A stretch of DNA of 64,000 nucleotides from NCBI RefSeq assembly GCF_019599465.1, contig NZ_RKLR01000009.1, positions 1-64,000 of the forward strand, given 5' to 3'. Both the position numbers and the translations under genes were made by a program. Positions 7,822 to 15,707 of this stretch are shown one piece after another. The notes under the pieces were generated by a model. That model was given only the letters and a program-made list of their open reading frames with translations, was not told the DNA's origin and made no database searches. Numbering within the stretch: position 1 is the stretch's first letter; each line of letters starts with the position of its first letter. This DNA is from Haloarcula rubra (GTDB lineage: Archaea > Halobacteriota > Halobacteria > Halobacteriales > Haloarculaceae).

Positions 7822-8019
7822 TCACCAGCGACGAGCGACTTCATAGGCTACTGTGGTTGGGAGGAGGACAACCAGTAAGACGAACGTGATTTCACCTGTT
7901 GTTGGGCCAGACTGCGTGAGGGCACTATAGACATAGAGTGCGGCGACAGCAAGCACACCGACGATAGCTGTGACGTATTGAGGGTCGCTCCACGAGGACG
8001 GAAATTCTGAGCCGGACAT
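7822..8019 (-). CDS. small two-span membrane protein
   Basis: 65 residues, MSGSEFPSSWSDPQYVTAIVG..., with two hydrophobic helices (about 15-32 and 43-60) and a basic end. Part of the minus-strand cassette between the two R1 repeats. No family recognised. Confidence 0.5.
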   Translation of the reverse strand: MSGSEFPSSWSDPQYVTAIVGVLAVAALYVYSALTQSGPTTGEITFVLLVVLLPTTVAYEVARRW

Positions 8020-8187
8020 ACCTTTCTAGTCTCCCGCTGATATGATATATCCTTCCTCTGTCTCGGTCACGACGCTTCTGACGGGAATCAGGGATGTTAT
8101 GACCTAGTTTGTTCTATCGTTCATCTGTACTCACCTTTCGTTTGGTGGTTGCGCTGAAGGGTGTGCGAACTATCTCATTATCTGCTC

Positions 8188-8400
8188 TCAATTAGTGCAT
8201 TTATGCTGCTGAATCCGTTCCGGTAGTCCGACTTTCCCACAGATAGGACACTCTTGCAGCGGTGTCGGCGGCAAGTTCTCCCATTCTCGCAACGCAGCCT
8301 TGAGATGCCACTGGACATCGTCTGATTCTGTACGAGTCAGTGCCTGCACGAGATACATTCGCAGCCGTTCGCGGCTTGTCGTTGTCTGTTGATCACTCAT
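8188..8400 (-). CDS. small zinc-finger protein
   Basis: 70 residues from ATG 8400. The N-terminal part is helical (SRERLRMYLVQALTRTESDDVQWHLKAALREW) and the end is a C2HC finger, CPICGKVGLPERIQQHKC. Haloarchaea have many such small zinc-finger proteins, mostly regulatory or of unknown role. A frame extension to 8463 is rejected because a leader stem-loop (8429-8449) lies there. It is in tandem with the LAGLIDADG gene. Confidence 0.7.
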   Translation of the reverse strand: MSDQQTTTSRERLRMYLVQALTRTESDDVQWHLKAALREWENLPPTPLQECPICGKVGLPERIQQHKCTN

Positions 8401-8428
8401 AACTGGGTCCGAGAGGACGAATTGTATC

Positions 8429-8449
8429 GCCCTCCACCCTTTTGAGGGC
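8429..8449 (-). promoter_or_regulatory. leader stem-loop, copy E
   Basis: GCCCUC/GAGGGC stem around loop AAAAGGGUG on the minus strand, flank GGUUUGUCCU, 28 bases before the ATG at 8400. Both strands of the stem differ from other copies yet pairing is kept. Confidence 0.6.
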
Positions 8450-8533
8450 AGGACAAACCTCACGCTGCACGCTCACCTTCCTCGTCTTGGGAGCGCGTAC
8501 ACCGAAGCAAGTACTGAGTCGAGCTCGATCTGA

Positions 8534-9163
8534 CTACTTCGGTGAGTACTCCATCCCCCAGAGTTCCTCGAAATACTCGAGTGTGTATTTCCCTCGACTG
8601 CCACCTTTGTACGAGTTGAACCGGTCGACGTAGTACATCACCTCAAGAAAGCCTTCTTTCTCGTGATGGACGCCCTGGTCCATCCGGGGCAGAATCTCGT
8701 CGAGGAGGAGATCGACCTGTTCGCGCTTGACGATGAACTGATCGCGGAGCGGGGTCAGGAGCGTCCGTGTATTGCTGATACCCTGCACGCCCCAAATGTA
8801 CTGATCGCTCCGGTTCTCATTGGATTCGAGACTGGACACATGACAGTTCACGCCGCGAGCATCACAGTACGCACAAAGCGCCTCCATCAGGTGGTCACGA
8901 TACGTCTCGGTGACCTCGATCTGCGGCTGAAGTCGATGGTCGACTCGATACTCACTATTCTGATCTACTTTCACGCCAATCCAGCCTTCTGCGTCGAGAG
9001 TTCCAGTCAACTGTTCGTGGGTGATTCGGAGCATTGGTGCAAGTTCAAAGCCGGTACTGTACCGCTCTCGGTCGGCAATTGAGATACGGATACAGCCCTC
9101 GCCGTCGAAGAAGCCAGTGAACCACGCATCGAAATCATGGGTCTCGGATGAACTGTTGGACAT
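8534..9163 (-). CDS. LAGLIDADG homing-endonuclease-like protein, free-standing
   Basis: 209 residues from ATG 9163. FDAWFTGFFDGEGCIRISI (residues 11-29) is a LAGLIDADG-type helix followed by the first beta strand, and later blocks (EVTETYRDHLMEALCAYCDARG; YIWGVQGISNTRTLLTPLRDQF) fit the same fold. Such proteins cut long asymmetric sites or act as maturases. It is not inside an intein or intron. It lies between an intact RPA-like gene and a truncated copy of that gene's 3' end, so it may have driven insertion there. A stem-loop directly abuts the start codon. Confidence 0.8.
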   Translation of the reverse strand: MSNSSSETHDFDAWFTGFFDGEGCIRISIADRERYSTGFELAPMLRITHEQLTGTLDAEGWIGVKVDQNSEYRVDHRLQPQIEVTETYRDHLMEALCAYCDARGVNCHVSSLESNENRSDQYIWGVQGISNTRTLLTPLRDQFIVKREQVDLLLDEILPRMDQGVHHEKEGFLEVMYYVDRFNSYKGGSRGKYTLEYFEELWGMEYSPK

Positions 9164-9187
9164 CGCGCTGCGCCCATCGGCGGCGCG
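9164..9187 (-). promoter_or_regulatory. leader stem-loop, copy F, touching the start codon
   Basis: CGCGC/GCGCG stem with loop CGCCGAUGGGCGCA on the minus strand and flank GUUUGUC. Its 3' strand ends at base 9164 and the ATG begins at 9163, so pairing would affect ribosome access directly. Confidence 0.55.
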
Positions 9188-9255
9188 GACAAACTCTCAC
9201 TGCTACACATTGACCTCCCAGAAGAGGTCAACTCACCTTCCCATCCTACCTCACG

Positions 9256-9350
9256 GTCGTGGCTGCGCGCGCAGCGACCATTGGGAGCGAGCACGGAGCG
9301 GAGGGTGGGGCGGCGGGGCTTGGGTCTGGTCCGGCACACAAAAAAGAAAG
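9256..9350 (-). terminator. R1 direct repeat, right copy, with U6 terminator of the RPA-like gene
   Basis: Same blocks as 7321-7407. On the minus strand the U6 tract (9340-9345) follows the stop at 9366 by about 20 bases. Haloarchaeal transcripts commonly stop at oligo-U. The GC-rich remainder beyond it has no gene. Confidence 0.6.
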
Positions 9351-9365
9351 AGACTGCGTCGCTCG

Positions 9366-10232
9366 CTATTCTTCCCACCAACGGCCGCGTTCTGGGAACT
9401 CGATACGCGACCACCCGGTCAGCGCGATTGAGCACCGGCCTTCGTACCAGTTCTTGGCTGCTGCCCGGAACCGGACCGTTTCGCCTTCCTGCACCACTGT
9501 CTGCTGCGATTTCTCCCAGCAGGTGAACTTGATTTTTCCACTGTCATCCGCTATCAGCCCGACTTGCTGGATGCTTGAGGAGGAAGGCTCCCAGAGGGTC
9601 TCGATTGTTCCTTCGACCGTCACTTCCCCGACGGGCACGTCCGGCACATCTGCGACGGGCACGATTGCACCGGGAACTGCCTTCAGTTCCTCCAACGTCT
9701 CCAGCACCGCCTTGGTCACGTCCCGCCCGCGCTGCACCTTCTCGGCCAGTTGCTTCGCGACGACCGCTCTCGACCAGCCGCCCTTCACTTCGTCGCTGAT
9801 CCGCATCGCCTGCTTGTTGACCGCCGCGAGTTCCTCCTGCGTCAGCTTCTCTCGGGGATCCGTGCACTCCACCGGTTCGGGCTCGTCCCGGCCACACTGC
9901 TCGACGACGACCTCCCGCGTCCGCTTCGCGCGTCCCTCCTGCTGACTGAGTTCCGCCTGGGCACTGATGTGCTCCAGCTCGGCTTCCCGGGCCTCGATAC
10001 GCTCCTCCTGTTCGAGAGTCTTCCCGAACATGTGATCCGGGCCCTCCTCGACCCGCGCATCTGGGTGGTTGGAATCGACTTTCGCCTGTACTTCCATGTC
10101 GACCGTCGCTCGGAACTCCGGGGTCTCGTCGACGACCTCGAACCCATCCTCGTCGACCTCAGCTTCATCGTGTTTCTCGAAAGCCTGTTCATCGACCGAA
10201 ACTACTTCACTGGAGACGTTCTTACTTGACAT
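9366..10232 (-). CDS. RPA-like OB-fold single-stranded-DNA-binding protein
   Basis: 288 residues from ATG 10232. Residues 1-110 are acidic with a coiled segment (GKTLEQEERIEAREAELEHISAQAEL). A middle helical domain (LTQEELAAVNKQAMRISDEVKGGWSRAVVAKQLAEKV) leads to a C-terminal OB fold of about 95 residues (VGEVTVEGTIETLW...GLIADDSGKIKFTCWEKS...VRFRAAAKNWYEGRCSIALTGWSRI). This resembles haloarchaeal replication-factor-A-like proteins on plasmids and viruses, which bind single-stranded DNA in replication or repair. A truncated relative of its 3' end lies at 7423-7580, on the far side of the LAGLIDADG cassette. Confidence 0.75.
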   Translation of the reverse strand: MSSKNVSSEVVSVDEQAFEKHDEAEVDEDGFEVVDETPEFRATVDMEVQAKVDSNHPDARVEEGPDHMFGKTLEQEERIEAREAELEHISAQAELSQQEGRAKRTREVVVEQCGRDEPEPVECTDPREKLTQEELAAVNKQAMRISDEVKGGWSRAVVAKQLAEKVQRGRDVTKAVLETLEELKAVPGAIVPVADVPDVPVGEVTVEGTIETLWEPSSSSIQQVGLIADDSGKIKFTCWEKSQQTVVQEGETVRFRAAAKNWYEGRCSIALTGWSRIEFPERGRWWEE

Positions 10233-10328
10233 TGGAACTCACTGGTTCCTGAAGGCGCTCACGCGCCCGACACCGCGATGCTCCTACATCGCGGATTTCC
10301 TCGACGACAACGACCGACAGACTCGTCT

Positions 10329-10383
10329 GCGCGCTCTCGCTCGCGCCTTCGCGAGCGCCCTGTGGGCGCGAGCGAGAGCGCGC
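10329..10383. repeat. 19-bp GC-rich inverted repeat upstream of the RPA-like gene
   Basis: 10329-10347 pairs perfectly with 10365-10383 around a 17-base loop. It is about 100 bases upstream of the RPA-like start, and a smaller hairpin GCGATG/CATCGC lies between. It could be a leader structure, attenuator or mobile-element end. No gene is seen in 10233-11081. Confidence 0.55.
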
Positions 10384-10457
10384 CCGAGGCGGACGATCAT
10401 CCAGCACCGCGCGCCGACCCGCCCGGAGCGAGCGGCCAGCTTTAAGCCGTTTCTCGC

Positions 10458-10900
10458 GTCCGGCCCGGACTGCGGGTCCGTGTCCAGGGCGACGGTCGTG
10501 AGCACGGCGAGTCGGGGTGTGACTCGCCGCGTGGAACGGCCCAAAGCGCTGGAACGCGAAAGCCCGCGAGGGGCGCAACCGAAAACGCGCTTAATGCTGG
10601 CGTCGAGACCAGATTCACTTTAGCCCGGAACGGGCGCGGGCGGTGCGGAGAGCGCCCGCACGCCCGGAATGGTCGGTCGCGAGCGACGCGGAGGGCGGAA
10701 GCGGCGAGCGGGGCGTGCCGTTCGTCCCACACCAGCCAGCCGATTGAGATTGCTGACCAGCAATAGATCCCGGGCGGGACTGAAAGGGGCCGGACGCTTG
10801 ACGTACCTCGACGACGCAAGCACCGCAGGAACGAGGCGCACAGCGAGTCGCGGCCGGCGAGCGTCCGGGGGCTTTCGAGGTACCCGCACCAGACGCTAGC
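10458..10900. repeat. R2 direct repeat, left copy
   Basis: GC-rich noncoding repeat matched by 14095-14520 in the same orientation. Bases 10619-10700 are identical over 82 bp to 14248-14329; flanking blocks (GTCCGTGTCCAGGGCGAC; AAGCGCTGGAACGCGAAAGC; GCAAGCACC) are partly conserved. Open frames here are compositional. The repeat pair brackets the two membrane genes, the TnpB-like gene and a small gene. Confidence 0.75.
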
Positions 10901-11081
10901 AACTGTTTGTCTCTCTAGAAGAACCTGTGGTAACGGTCATTTCAGCCAGCGTTCTGGATGAAGAATCCGTACTGCCAACTACTGTAATAGGGTTCTAAAT
11001 CTCACTCCGACTTATCTGTCAAAGAATCAAACGTTGGCCTACTGGTAAAGAGTAATGTTAGGTCAAGCACTATAGTGCCGT

Positions 11082-11519
11082 ATGTCGGCCCTCCATCGGT
11101 GGTTCTCGGTGTCGGAAACATGGAAGCGTCCTCTCGCTATCAGTATCGTAGTCACCGTCCTCTATTCACTCGGTGTGTTCGCGTATAGCCTCCTTCCAAC
11201 CTCGAATGTTTCAATCTCAGGAACGCTTTGGGACGCACTTGCGCTATCTATGGCGTTTGGGTTGGTAACAATAGGGATTCCCGTTTTTCTCTGGCTTCGA
11301 TATGAAATCCGTAGCCCGGGGATGCTATTGATAGGTATCCTCGTTTTCTGGCATATACTCGTGTATATCCCACCAATTGGAAGTGGACAAGGGGATTCGC
11401 CCGGGTTCCTCTTTGTGTTTGTGTGGGCACCATTTTATCTCGCTGCCTACGGTATTCTGGCGGCGATAGAATACTGGCTCCGTGGTCGTAAATTCTCGCA
11501 GACTAGTACGATTGGCTGA
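11082..11519 (+). CDS. membrane protein, four spans
   Basis: 145 residues from ATG 11082, with hydrophobic helices near 18-36, 48-68, 78-95 and 106-128, and a short hydrophilic tail. No motif. It lies alone on the plus strand between the R2 repeats. Its lower GC and AT-rich surroundings differ from the R2 blocks, consistent with a separately acquired insert. Confidence 0.55.
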   Translation: MSALHRWFSVSETWKRPLAISIVVTVLYSLGVFAYSLLPTSNVSISGTLWDALALSMAFGLVTIGIPVFLWLRYEIRSPGMLLIGILVFWHILVYIPPIGSGQGDSPGFLFVFVWAPFYLAAYGILAAIEYWLRGRKFSQTSTIG

Positions 11520-11628
11520 TTGGCAGATATACGTGATCTCCCTTTAGACCAACTTCGGAGGGGCCATATTGTGTCGCTGACGACCATGGATCTTGCTGGC
11601 GTACGGAAGGAGGACGCTCCAAACAGGT

Positions 11629-12045
11629 TTAGAATACTCGTTTGACTAAACGACCACAAAGGTGTGCGACAGTCCCAATCGCAAGAAGGACTCCGGCAAA
11701 GGCGAGGAATATGAGCCACGTCGGAGAGTCAGTACTCGGAGGCAAGACGAGGTGATACCCGATTAAATACACGAAGAGCCCGGCAACCGGCCCTAACGAG
11801 ACGAGAATTGCCGTTCTGATGTCGTGACCGGTTGCTGACGCGTAGAAGGCACTCATCCCGACGACTAGGAGGACACCACCCATCACATACGCCGGTAGTT
11901 CTCCAAGTGATTGACCTGCCGTTTCAAACAGAAATCGGTCGATCCCGAATGTTGCTAGCGTTACAACTCCCAAGATTGCAGAGAGACCACGATAACCAAT
12001 TTGAAGGGGTTTGCCTGGCTTGTGGAGGTTTTTCAGGGCGCTCAT
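11629..12045 (-). CDS. membrane protein, four spans
   Basis: 138 residues from ATG 12045. A basic N-terminus (MSALKNLHKPGKP) precedes four hydrophobic segments; the C-terminus is basic (GRLVKRVF). Convergent with the gene at 11082-11519. No enzyme or transporter motif seen. Confidence 0.55.
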   Translation of the reverse strand: MSALKNLHKPGKPLQIGYRGLSAILGVVTLATFGIDRFLFETAGQSLGELPAYVMGGVLLVVGMSAFYASATGHDIRTAILVSLGPVAGLFVYLIGYHLVLPPSTDSPTWLIFLAFAGVLLAIGTVAHLCGRLVKRVF

Positions 12046-12400
12046 ATACCAAAGATTCCACTCGTATGACTATATTCCTTCGGGTCATCCAGGCTGAATC
12101 CTCAAGGCCGCGGGTTTAAGCAATTCACTAAATATCGGTGCCACCCTTCCGTCAAAGAACCAAACATAGACCGTTGGGGAGCGCTATCGGACACGACGGC
12201 GCGTCGTTTCCGAGGAGGCCAGTATCACGCGCTTGCAGTTCGGTGTTCTCTAGTCAGTAGCCTTATTCTGGAGATAGAGCTGTACTTGGAGTACGTCCGA
12301 GTAATGCGAGCGTCCAGCGGGTCGACATCCACTCCATTCGTAGGAGCGTCCGCTCGCTAGCGTCGATGACGCTACGGCGGCACCTTGGCGGGTTTATGCG
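12046..12400. other. gene-free stretch ending in a hairpin 3' of the TnpB-like gene
   Basis: No gene is supported here. TAGCGTC (12358-12364) pairs with GACGCTA (12368-12374) across GAT, 27 bases past the tnpB stop. This position fits an IS200/IS605-type right end or the scaffold of an omega-RNA, which in this family overlaps the 3' end of tnpB. Confidence 0.4.
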
Positions 12401-13648
12401 CTATTCGTTGGGCAACACTGCGGCACCCTCGACGGGATGCCACTGATGATCGTCCCACTGGAACCGCACGGGCCGTGCCGTCGGCCTGACTGTCGGGCTC
12501 GTCGCCTGCGCAAGCAACGCTTTCGACGCAACGAGATCAGCGTGTCCCTCGAAGCCACACGGGCAGGTGAGTGTCTCTTGATGCCGGAATGTTCGGTCCC
12601 GCTCGCCACACTTCGGACAGGTCTGGGACGTCCACGCCTCGGAGATTGTTTCTACGTCAATCCCGTACTCTTCGCAGACGGATGAGAGTCGATCAATGCA
12701 CTGTCGGTGAGCCCAGAACGACCGTGCCTTGAGGTTCGCCTCCACCGACCAGTACTCACCGAGAACGCCGGTGAGATCGCCGTGATAGAGCGTCGTGACA
12801 CCAGCCGCCTCTAAGCGCTCGACTAAGTCCCGAAGGAGTGCGTTCACTGCGTGGTCACGTCGCCGCGAGCGTTTGCGATAGAGCCGTTTGATTCGCTGAC
12901 TCGTGTGTTGTCCGTCGGGGAGTTTCGCTTGGGCGTTGGCGATAGCGTTAGTCGTCTCTCGGAACTGCTCGAACGGATGGTGGCCACTGTAGAGATACTG
13001 CCCACCGGTTGTTGCCGTACAAGCAACGAGCACGTTTGCGCCGAGATCGAGTGCAGCGGCCTCAGAGCCATCTGAGTCGCTTCTTCTGACGTCGTCGACG
13101 GTTATGGACTGATGCACACGGTACGTTTCTTCGACTGGGTCGTACGAGATTTCAAGGCGTCCAGCGTCTCCACTCCATTTTGGATCCCCTCGAACCGGTA
13201 GCCGAAGCCGTTCGTACATTCCGAATCCGTACTCGTCCTTGAGGTCCATGCCGATGCGGATTTCCAGTCGGGACCGCCTATTCCACTGAATGGTGTACGA
13301 GTCGTTTCGAATGTAGGTTCGGAGTTCTCGACCATCGTCTTGATTCCCCCAGTAGCCCGGTGGACTCGGGTCGTATTCTGGCTTGTCGAGAAGTTCGAAG
13401 AAGGATCGCCACGCAGTATCGTTCACGCGGGCGATCTGTTGGGTTGTCGCCCCGCTCAGTACATCGACATACTCGTCGTAGTAGCCATCGCACTTCCAGA
13501 CACTTTCTCCTTCGAAGAACTGCTGTCGGCGGTCGTAGGTGAGTTTGTTCCAGAGGCTTGCTGACGCATCCAGCACTCGAACAAGAATCTCTTCTGTCGG
13601 TTCAGATTGGGGGACGATATCGAACGTATTCGTTCGTTGCATTTTCAT
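12401..13648 (-). CDS. tnpB: TnpB-like protein (IS200/IS605 OrfB family), catalytic glutamate not evident
   Basis: 415 residues; ATG 13648 is preceded by GAGAGGA. The C-terminal half has the RuvC-like fold: AALDLGANVL with Asp 201, a zinc ribbon (CPKCG...CPCG, Cys 344/347/362/364) and GHADLVASKALL with Asp 371. Active TnpB is an RNA-guided nuclease. At the second active-site block, where family members have a Glu before Asp-Leu, this protein reads YHGDLTG (Gly 290-Asp 291), so cleavage may be impaired. There is no TnpA transposase nearby. It may be an inactivated or re-purposed copy. Confidence 0.85.
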   Translation of the reverse strand: MKMQRTNTFDIVPQSEPTEEILVRVLDASASLWNKLTYDRRQQFFEGESVWKCDGYYDEYVDVLSGATTQQIARVNDTAWRSFFELLDKPEYDPSPPGYWGNQDDGRELRTYIRNDSYTIQWNRRSRLEIRIGMDLKDEYGFGMYERLRLPVRGDPKWSGDAGRLEISYDPVEETYRVHQSITVDDVRRSDSDGSEAAALDLGANVLVACTATTGGQYLYSGHHPFEQFRETTNAIANAQAKLPDGQHTSQRIKRLYRKRSRRRDHAVNALLRDLVERLEAAGVTTLYHGDLTGVLGEYWSVEANLKARSFWAHRQCIDRLSSVCEEYGIDVETISEAWTSQTCPKCGERDRTFRHQETLTCPCGFEGHADLVASKALLAQATSPTVRPTARPVRFQWDDHQWHPVEGAAVLPNE

Positions 13649-13674
13649 TCCTCTCTGGTGAAGGCACGACCACG

Positions 13675-13701
13675 TCGCGCCTCCGCCCATCACGGGCGCG
13701 A
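13675..13701 (-). promoter_or_regulatory. leader stem-loop, copy G
   Basis: Seven-base-pair UCGCGCC/GGCGCGA stem with loop CGUGAUGGGCGGA on the minus strand, flank GUUUUU, 26 bases before the TnpB-like start. Confidence 0.6.
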
Positions 13702-13734
13702 AAAAACGACACCAGAAGCGGAATCGGGTTCATA

Positions 13735-13911
13735 TCACCGGTCGCTGTGGCCCCACATCCGCGGGACGTATCCGAGATGCTCGATGTCGTCGGCGTAGTC
13801 ACGAAGGAGTCCGACGAGAACGATCTCGGGAACACCCGCTTCGGCTTGGTCGACCAACCACTGCTCCAGTTCGTCTTCGGCCTGCTCAAACCCGTCAAGG
13901 TCAACCGCCAT
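13735..13911 (-). CDS. small acidic hypothetical protein
   Basis: 58 residues from ATG 13911: MAVDLDGFEQAEDELEQWLV..., then PEIVLVGLLRDYADDIEHLGYVPRMW. Helical and acidic; the pattern is familiar from small haloarchaeal plasmid proteins but I cannot name it. GGGGGAT about 9 bases upstream may serve as ribosome-binding site. A leader stem-loop lies 92 bases upstream. Frames on the opposite strand over the same bases have non-haloarchaeal composition. Confidence 0.6.
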   Translation of the reverse strand: MAVDLDGFEQAEDELEQWLVDQAEAGVPEIVLVGLLRDYADDIEHLGYVPRMWGHSDR

Positions 13912-14003
13912 CTTGTCGATCCCCCACTGATTGACGATACACCTGTCGCTGGTGGTGTTGTTCCATCAGAAATCACCTAGTCCTATGCAGGCGTGTTCAA
14001 GTC

Positions 14004-14026
14004 GCGCCTGCACCCATTGCAGGCGC
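14004..14026 (-). promoter_or_regulatory. leader stem-loop, copy H
   Basis: Perfect 9-bp stem (14004-14012 with 14018-14026), apex AUGGG on the minus strand; with a 5-bp stem the loop reads UGCAAUGGGUGCA like other copies. Flank GUUUUUUA. It is 92 bases from the ATG at 13911. Confidence 0.55.
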
Positions 14027-14094
14027 TAAAAAACCCTATCGGCGTGGTCAGTAGAGGGCAGGTCAGATATCGATATGCCCGCTCGTGTCCGGCC

Positions 14095-14520
14095 CGATGT
14101 GCGGGTCCGTGTCCAGGGCGACTGTCGCCGAGAACGCGCGCCGCGGTGTGGCGCGCGACAGCGCAGGCGGCACAAAGCGCTGGAACGCGAAAGCCCGCAA
14201 GGGGCGCAACCGACGGGGATACCCGCTGGCGCCGAGGGCACATCCATTTTAGCCCGGAACGGGCGCGGGCGGTGCGGAGAGCGCCCGCACGCCCGGAATG
14301 GTCGGTCGCGAGCGACGCGGAGGGCGGAACGCGGCGAGCGGGGCGGGCCATAACGGACACACCTGTCTAGCCGGCCGCGACACTCGGCGATCCAGCTACC
14401 GTCCTGGCGGACTCAGAAAGGGCGAGGCCGTCTCGGTCGTCCCCCGACCCCGCAAGCACCACAGGCACGAGGAGCGCAGCGGTGGTCGCGGGATGCCGAG
14501 CGGCCGAGGGCTTTCAGAAA
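14095..14520. repeat. R2 direct repeat, right copy
   Basis: Partner of 10458-10900, with the identical 82-bp core at 14248-14329. Downstream blocks such as GCAAGCACC-CAGG-ACGAGG and GAGGGCTTTC are shared with changes. No supported gene between 13912 and 14527. Confidence 0.75.
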
Positions 14521-14527
14521 CTGTATT

Positions 14528-14857
14528 TCAATCGTCGTGCTGCGCGTTCAATTCTGTAAGGAACTGGCTGGCTGCTGTCCCGATACGAACACCGTCGACG
14601 TTACGCATCTCGAGGTCATGCGTGGCAGTCCGAAAGGGGTGGTGGTCGACGAGAACGCGATGGATAACAGTTCGGACGGGGCCGGTCCCGTACCTATCGA
14701 CAACAGTAGCCATCATCTCGTCGAGATGTGCATCCCGGTGCTCCGTCCGGGGATGCTGTGCGCGCTTGAGTACGAGTTCGACCACGTCATCAACTGATGC
14801 GTGCTCGGGATTCTTCGTTCGTTCACAAACGTCGTAGAGAGCGTCGTTATCGGACAT
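14528..14857 (-). CDS. hypothetical acidic protein
   Basis: 109 residues from ATG 14857 (MSDNDALYDVCERTKNPEHASVDDVVELVLKRAQ). Predicted mainly helical, histidine-rich in the middle (HLDEMMATVVDRYGTGPVRTVIHRVLVDHH). No known motif. It follows VapC in the same orientation with a 31-base gap and could belong to that unit. Confidence 0.6.
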   Translation of the reverse strand: MSDNDALYDVCERTKNPEHASVDDVVELVLKRAQHPRTEHRDAHLDEMMATVVDRYGTGPVRTVIHRVLVDHHPFRTATHDLEMRNVDGVRIGTAASQFLTELNAQHDD

Positions 14858-14888
14858 TCCAAATCACTTCGAAGGATCCTCCACGGTG

Positions 14889-15401
14889 TTAGGTCTCCTC
14901 GAGCAATGAGCGAGCTCGCTGCACGTAACTGTTCGCGCCCCAGCTACGGGCGTCACTGATCGCATCGAGGAGCAACCGCGCATCAGCAGCTGATAGGTGT
15001 TCAGTTCGAACGAGAACCGAGAGCAGTGTCGGTGTTGTGACGAGCCGGGTATCAGCGAGTGAGGCGTGGATCAAGCCAAGTTGGTTGAACTCGTCACAGA
15101 GGAAGAGCGCAGCATCGAGATCGTTCGCGAGCGTGACCGCCGCGTTTTCACCGTCATCGAGGGGAAACTCGGCATCGAGTTCGACCGACTGTGTCGTGAA
15201 TGCATCCACCCGGTCGAGGACGGCGGACGCGGCGTGTCCATGGACGTCATCGTAGGAGGCGATCTCTTGGAGTTCATCGATGACCGCCGTTGGGATGACA
15301 ACCTCGTACCGGGAGAGACAGAGTGCGAGTGGATCGGGGTCGTCGTCAGTAACGATCCCGAGACTCACGAGGGCGGAGGCGTCTGCGATAAGCCGCGACA
15401 T
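14889..15401 (-). CDS. vapC: PIN-domain ribonuclease toxin (VapC-like)
   Basis: 170 residues. MSRLIADASALVSLGI carries the first PIN aspartate; PTAVIDELQEIA supplies the conserved Glu; DDGENAAVTLANDL and FLCDEFNQLG give the later acidic residues that bind Mg2+ or Mn2+. VapC toxins cleave tRNA or rRNA and are silenced by VapB. The ATG directly follows the stop of the upstream RHH-type gene with no gap, the usual VapBC order. At 170 residues it is longer than the typical 130-140, with an extra C-terminal helical part. Confidence 0.8.
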   Translation of the reverse strand: MSRLIADASALVSLGIVTDDDPDPLALCLSRYEVVIPTAVIDELQEIASYDDVHGHAASAVLDRVDAFTTQSVELDAEFPLDDGENAAVTLANDLDAALFLCDEFNQLGLIHASLADTRLVTTPTLLSVLVRTEHLSAADARLLLDAISDARSWGANSYVQRARSLLEET

Positions 15402-15704
15402 CTACGCGTCGGCGACCTCGTCGATGAAGTCCTCGTCCAACTGCTGTTTCAACACTCGGAGGTTTGCCGCCTCCTCGGCGCCGACGAGCGCTTTGAGTTG
15501 CTCGAAGGTGATCTCATCGTCGTAATAGGCGGCAGCGATCTCCTGGGTGAGTGCGTCGTCGTGAGTAGCTTCTTGGAGGTACTCCCGAAGCGCGGTCACG
15601 AGGACGTCTGTTCGGTCTTCCCCGAGGACTGCGGCCAGTGCGTCGGCCCGGTCGATGAGGCGATCGGGGGCCCGAAACTGCACGCGCTTCTTATCGGTGC
15701 TCAT
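15402..15704 (-). CDS. vapB: ribbon-helix-helix antitoxin (VapB-like)
   Basis: 100 residues from ATG 15704. KKRVQFRAPDRLIDRADALAAVLGEDRTDVLVTALREYLQE is an RHH DNA-binding domain (beta strand plus two helices); the acidic C-terminal half (EITFEQLKALVGAEEAANLRVLKQQL) should wrap the VapC toxin. A longer frame to 15779 is rejected because its extra residues cover the promoter. Direct repeats upstream are likely operators. Confidence 0.8.
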   Translation of the reverse strand: MSTDKKRVQFRAPDRLIDRADALAAVLGEDRTDVLVTALREYLQEATHDDALTQEIAAAYYDDEITFEQLKALVGAEEAANLRVLKQQLDEDFIDEVADA

Positions 15705-15707
15705 GAT

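Noticed and set aside
10222-10900. Overlapping frames of 85-125 residues in the R2 repeat
   Set aside because: Open only because of the very high GC content; Arg/Ala/Pro-rich, with no start signals, and shared with the noncoding repeat at 14095-14520.
13558-13980. Frames of 140 and 124 residues over the start of tnpB and beyond
   Set aside because: They run through the tnpB start and a leader stem-loop; a 58-residue acidic minus-strand gene explains 13735-13911 better.
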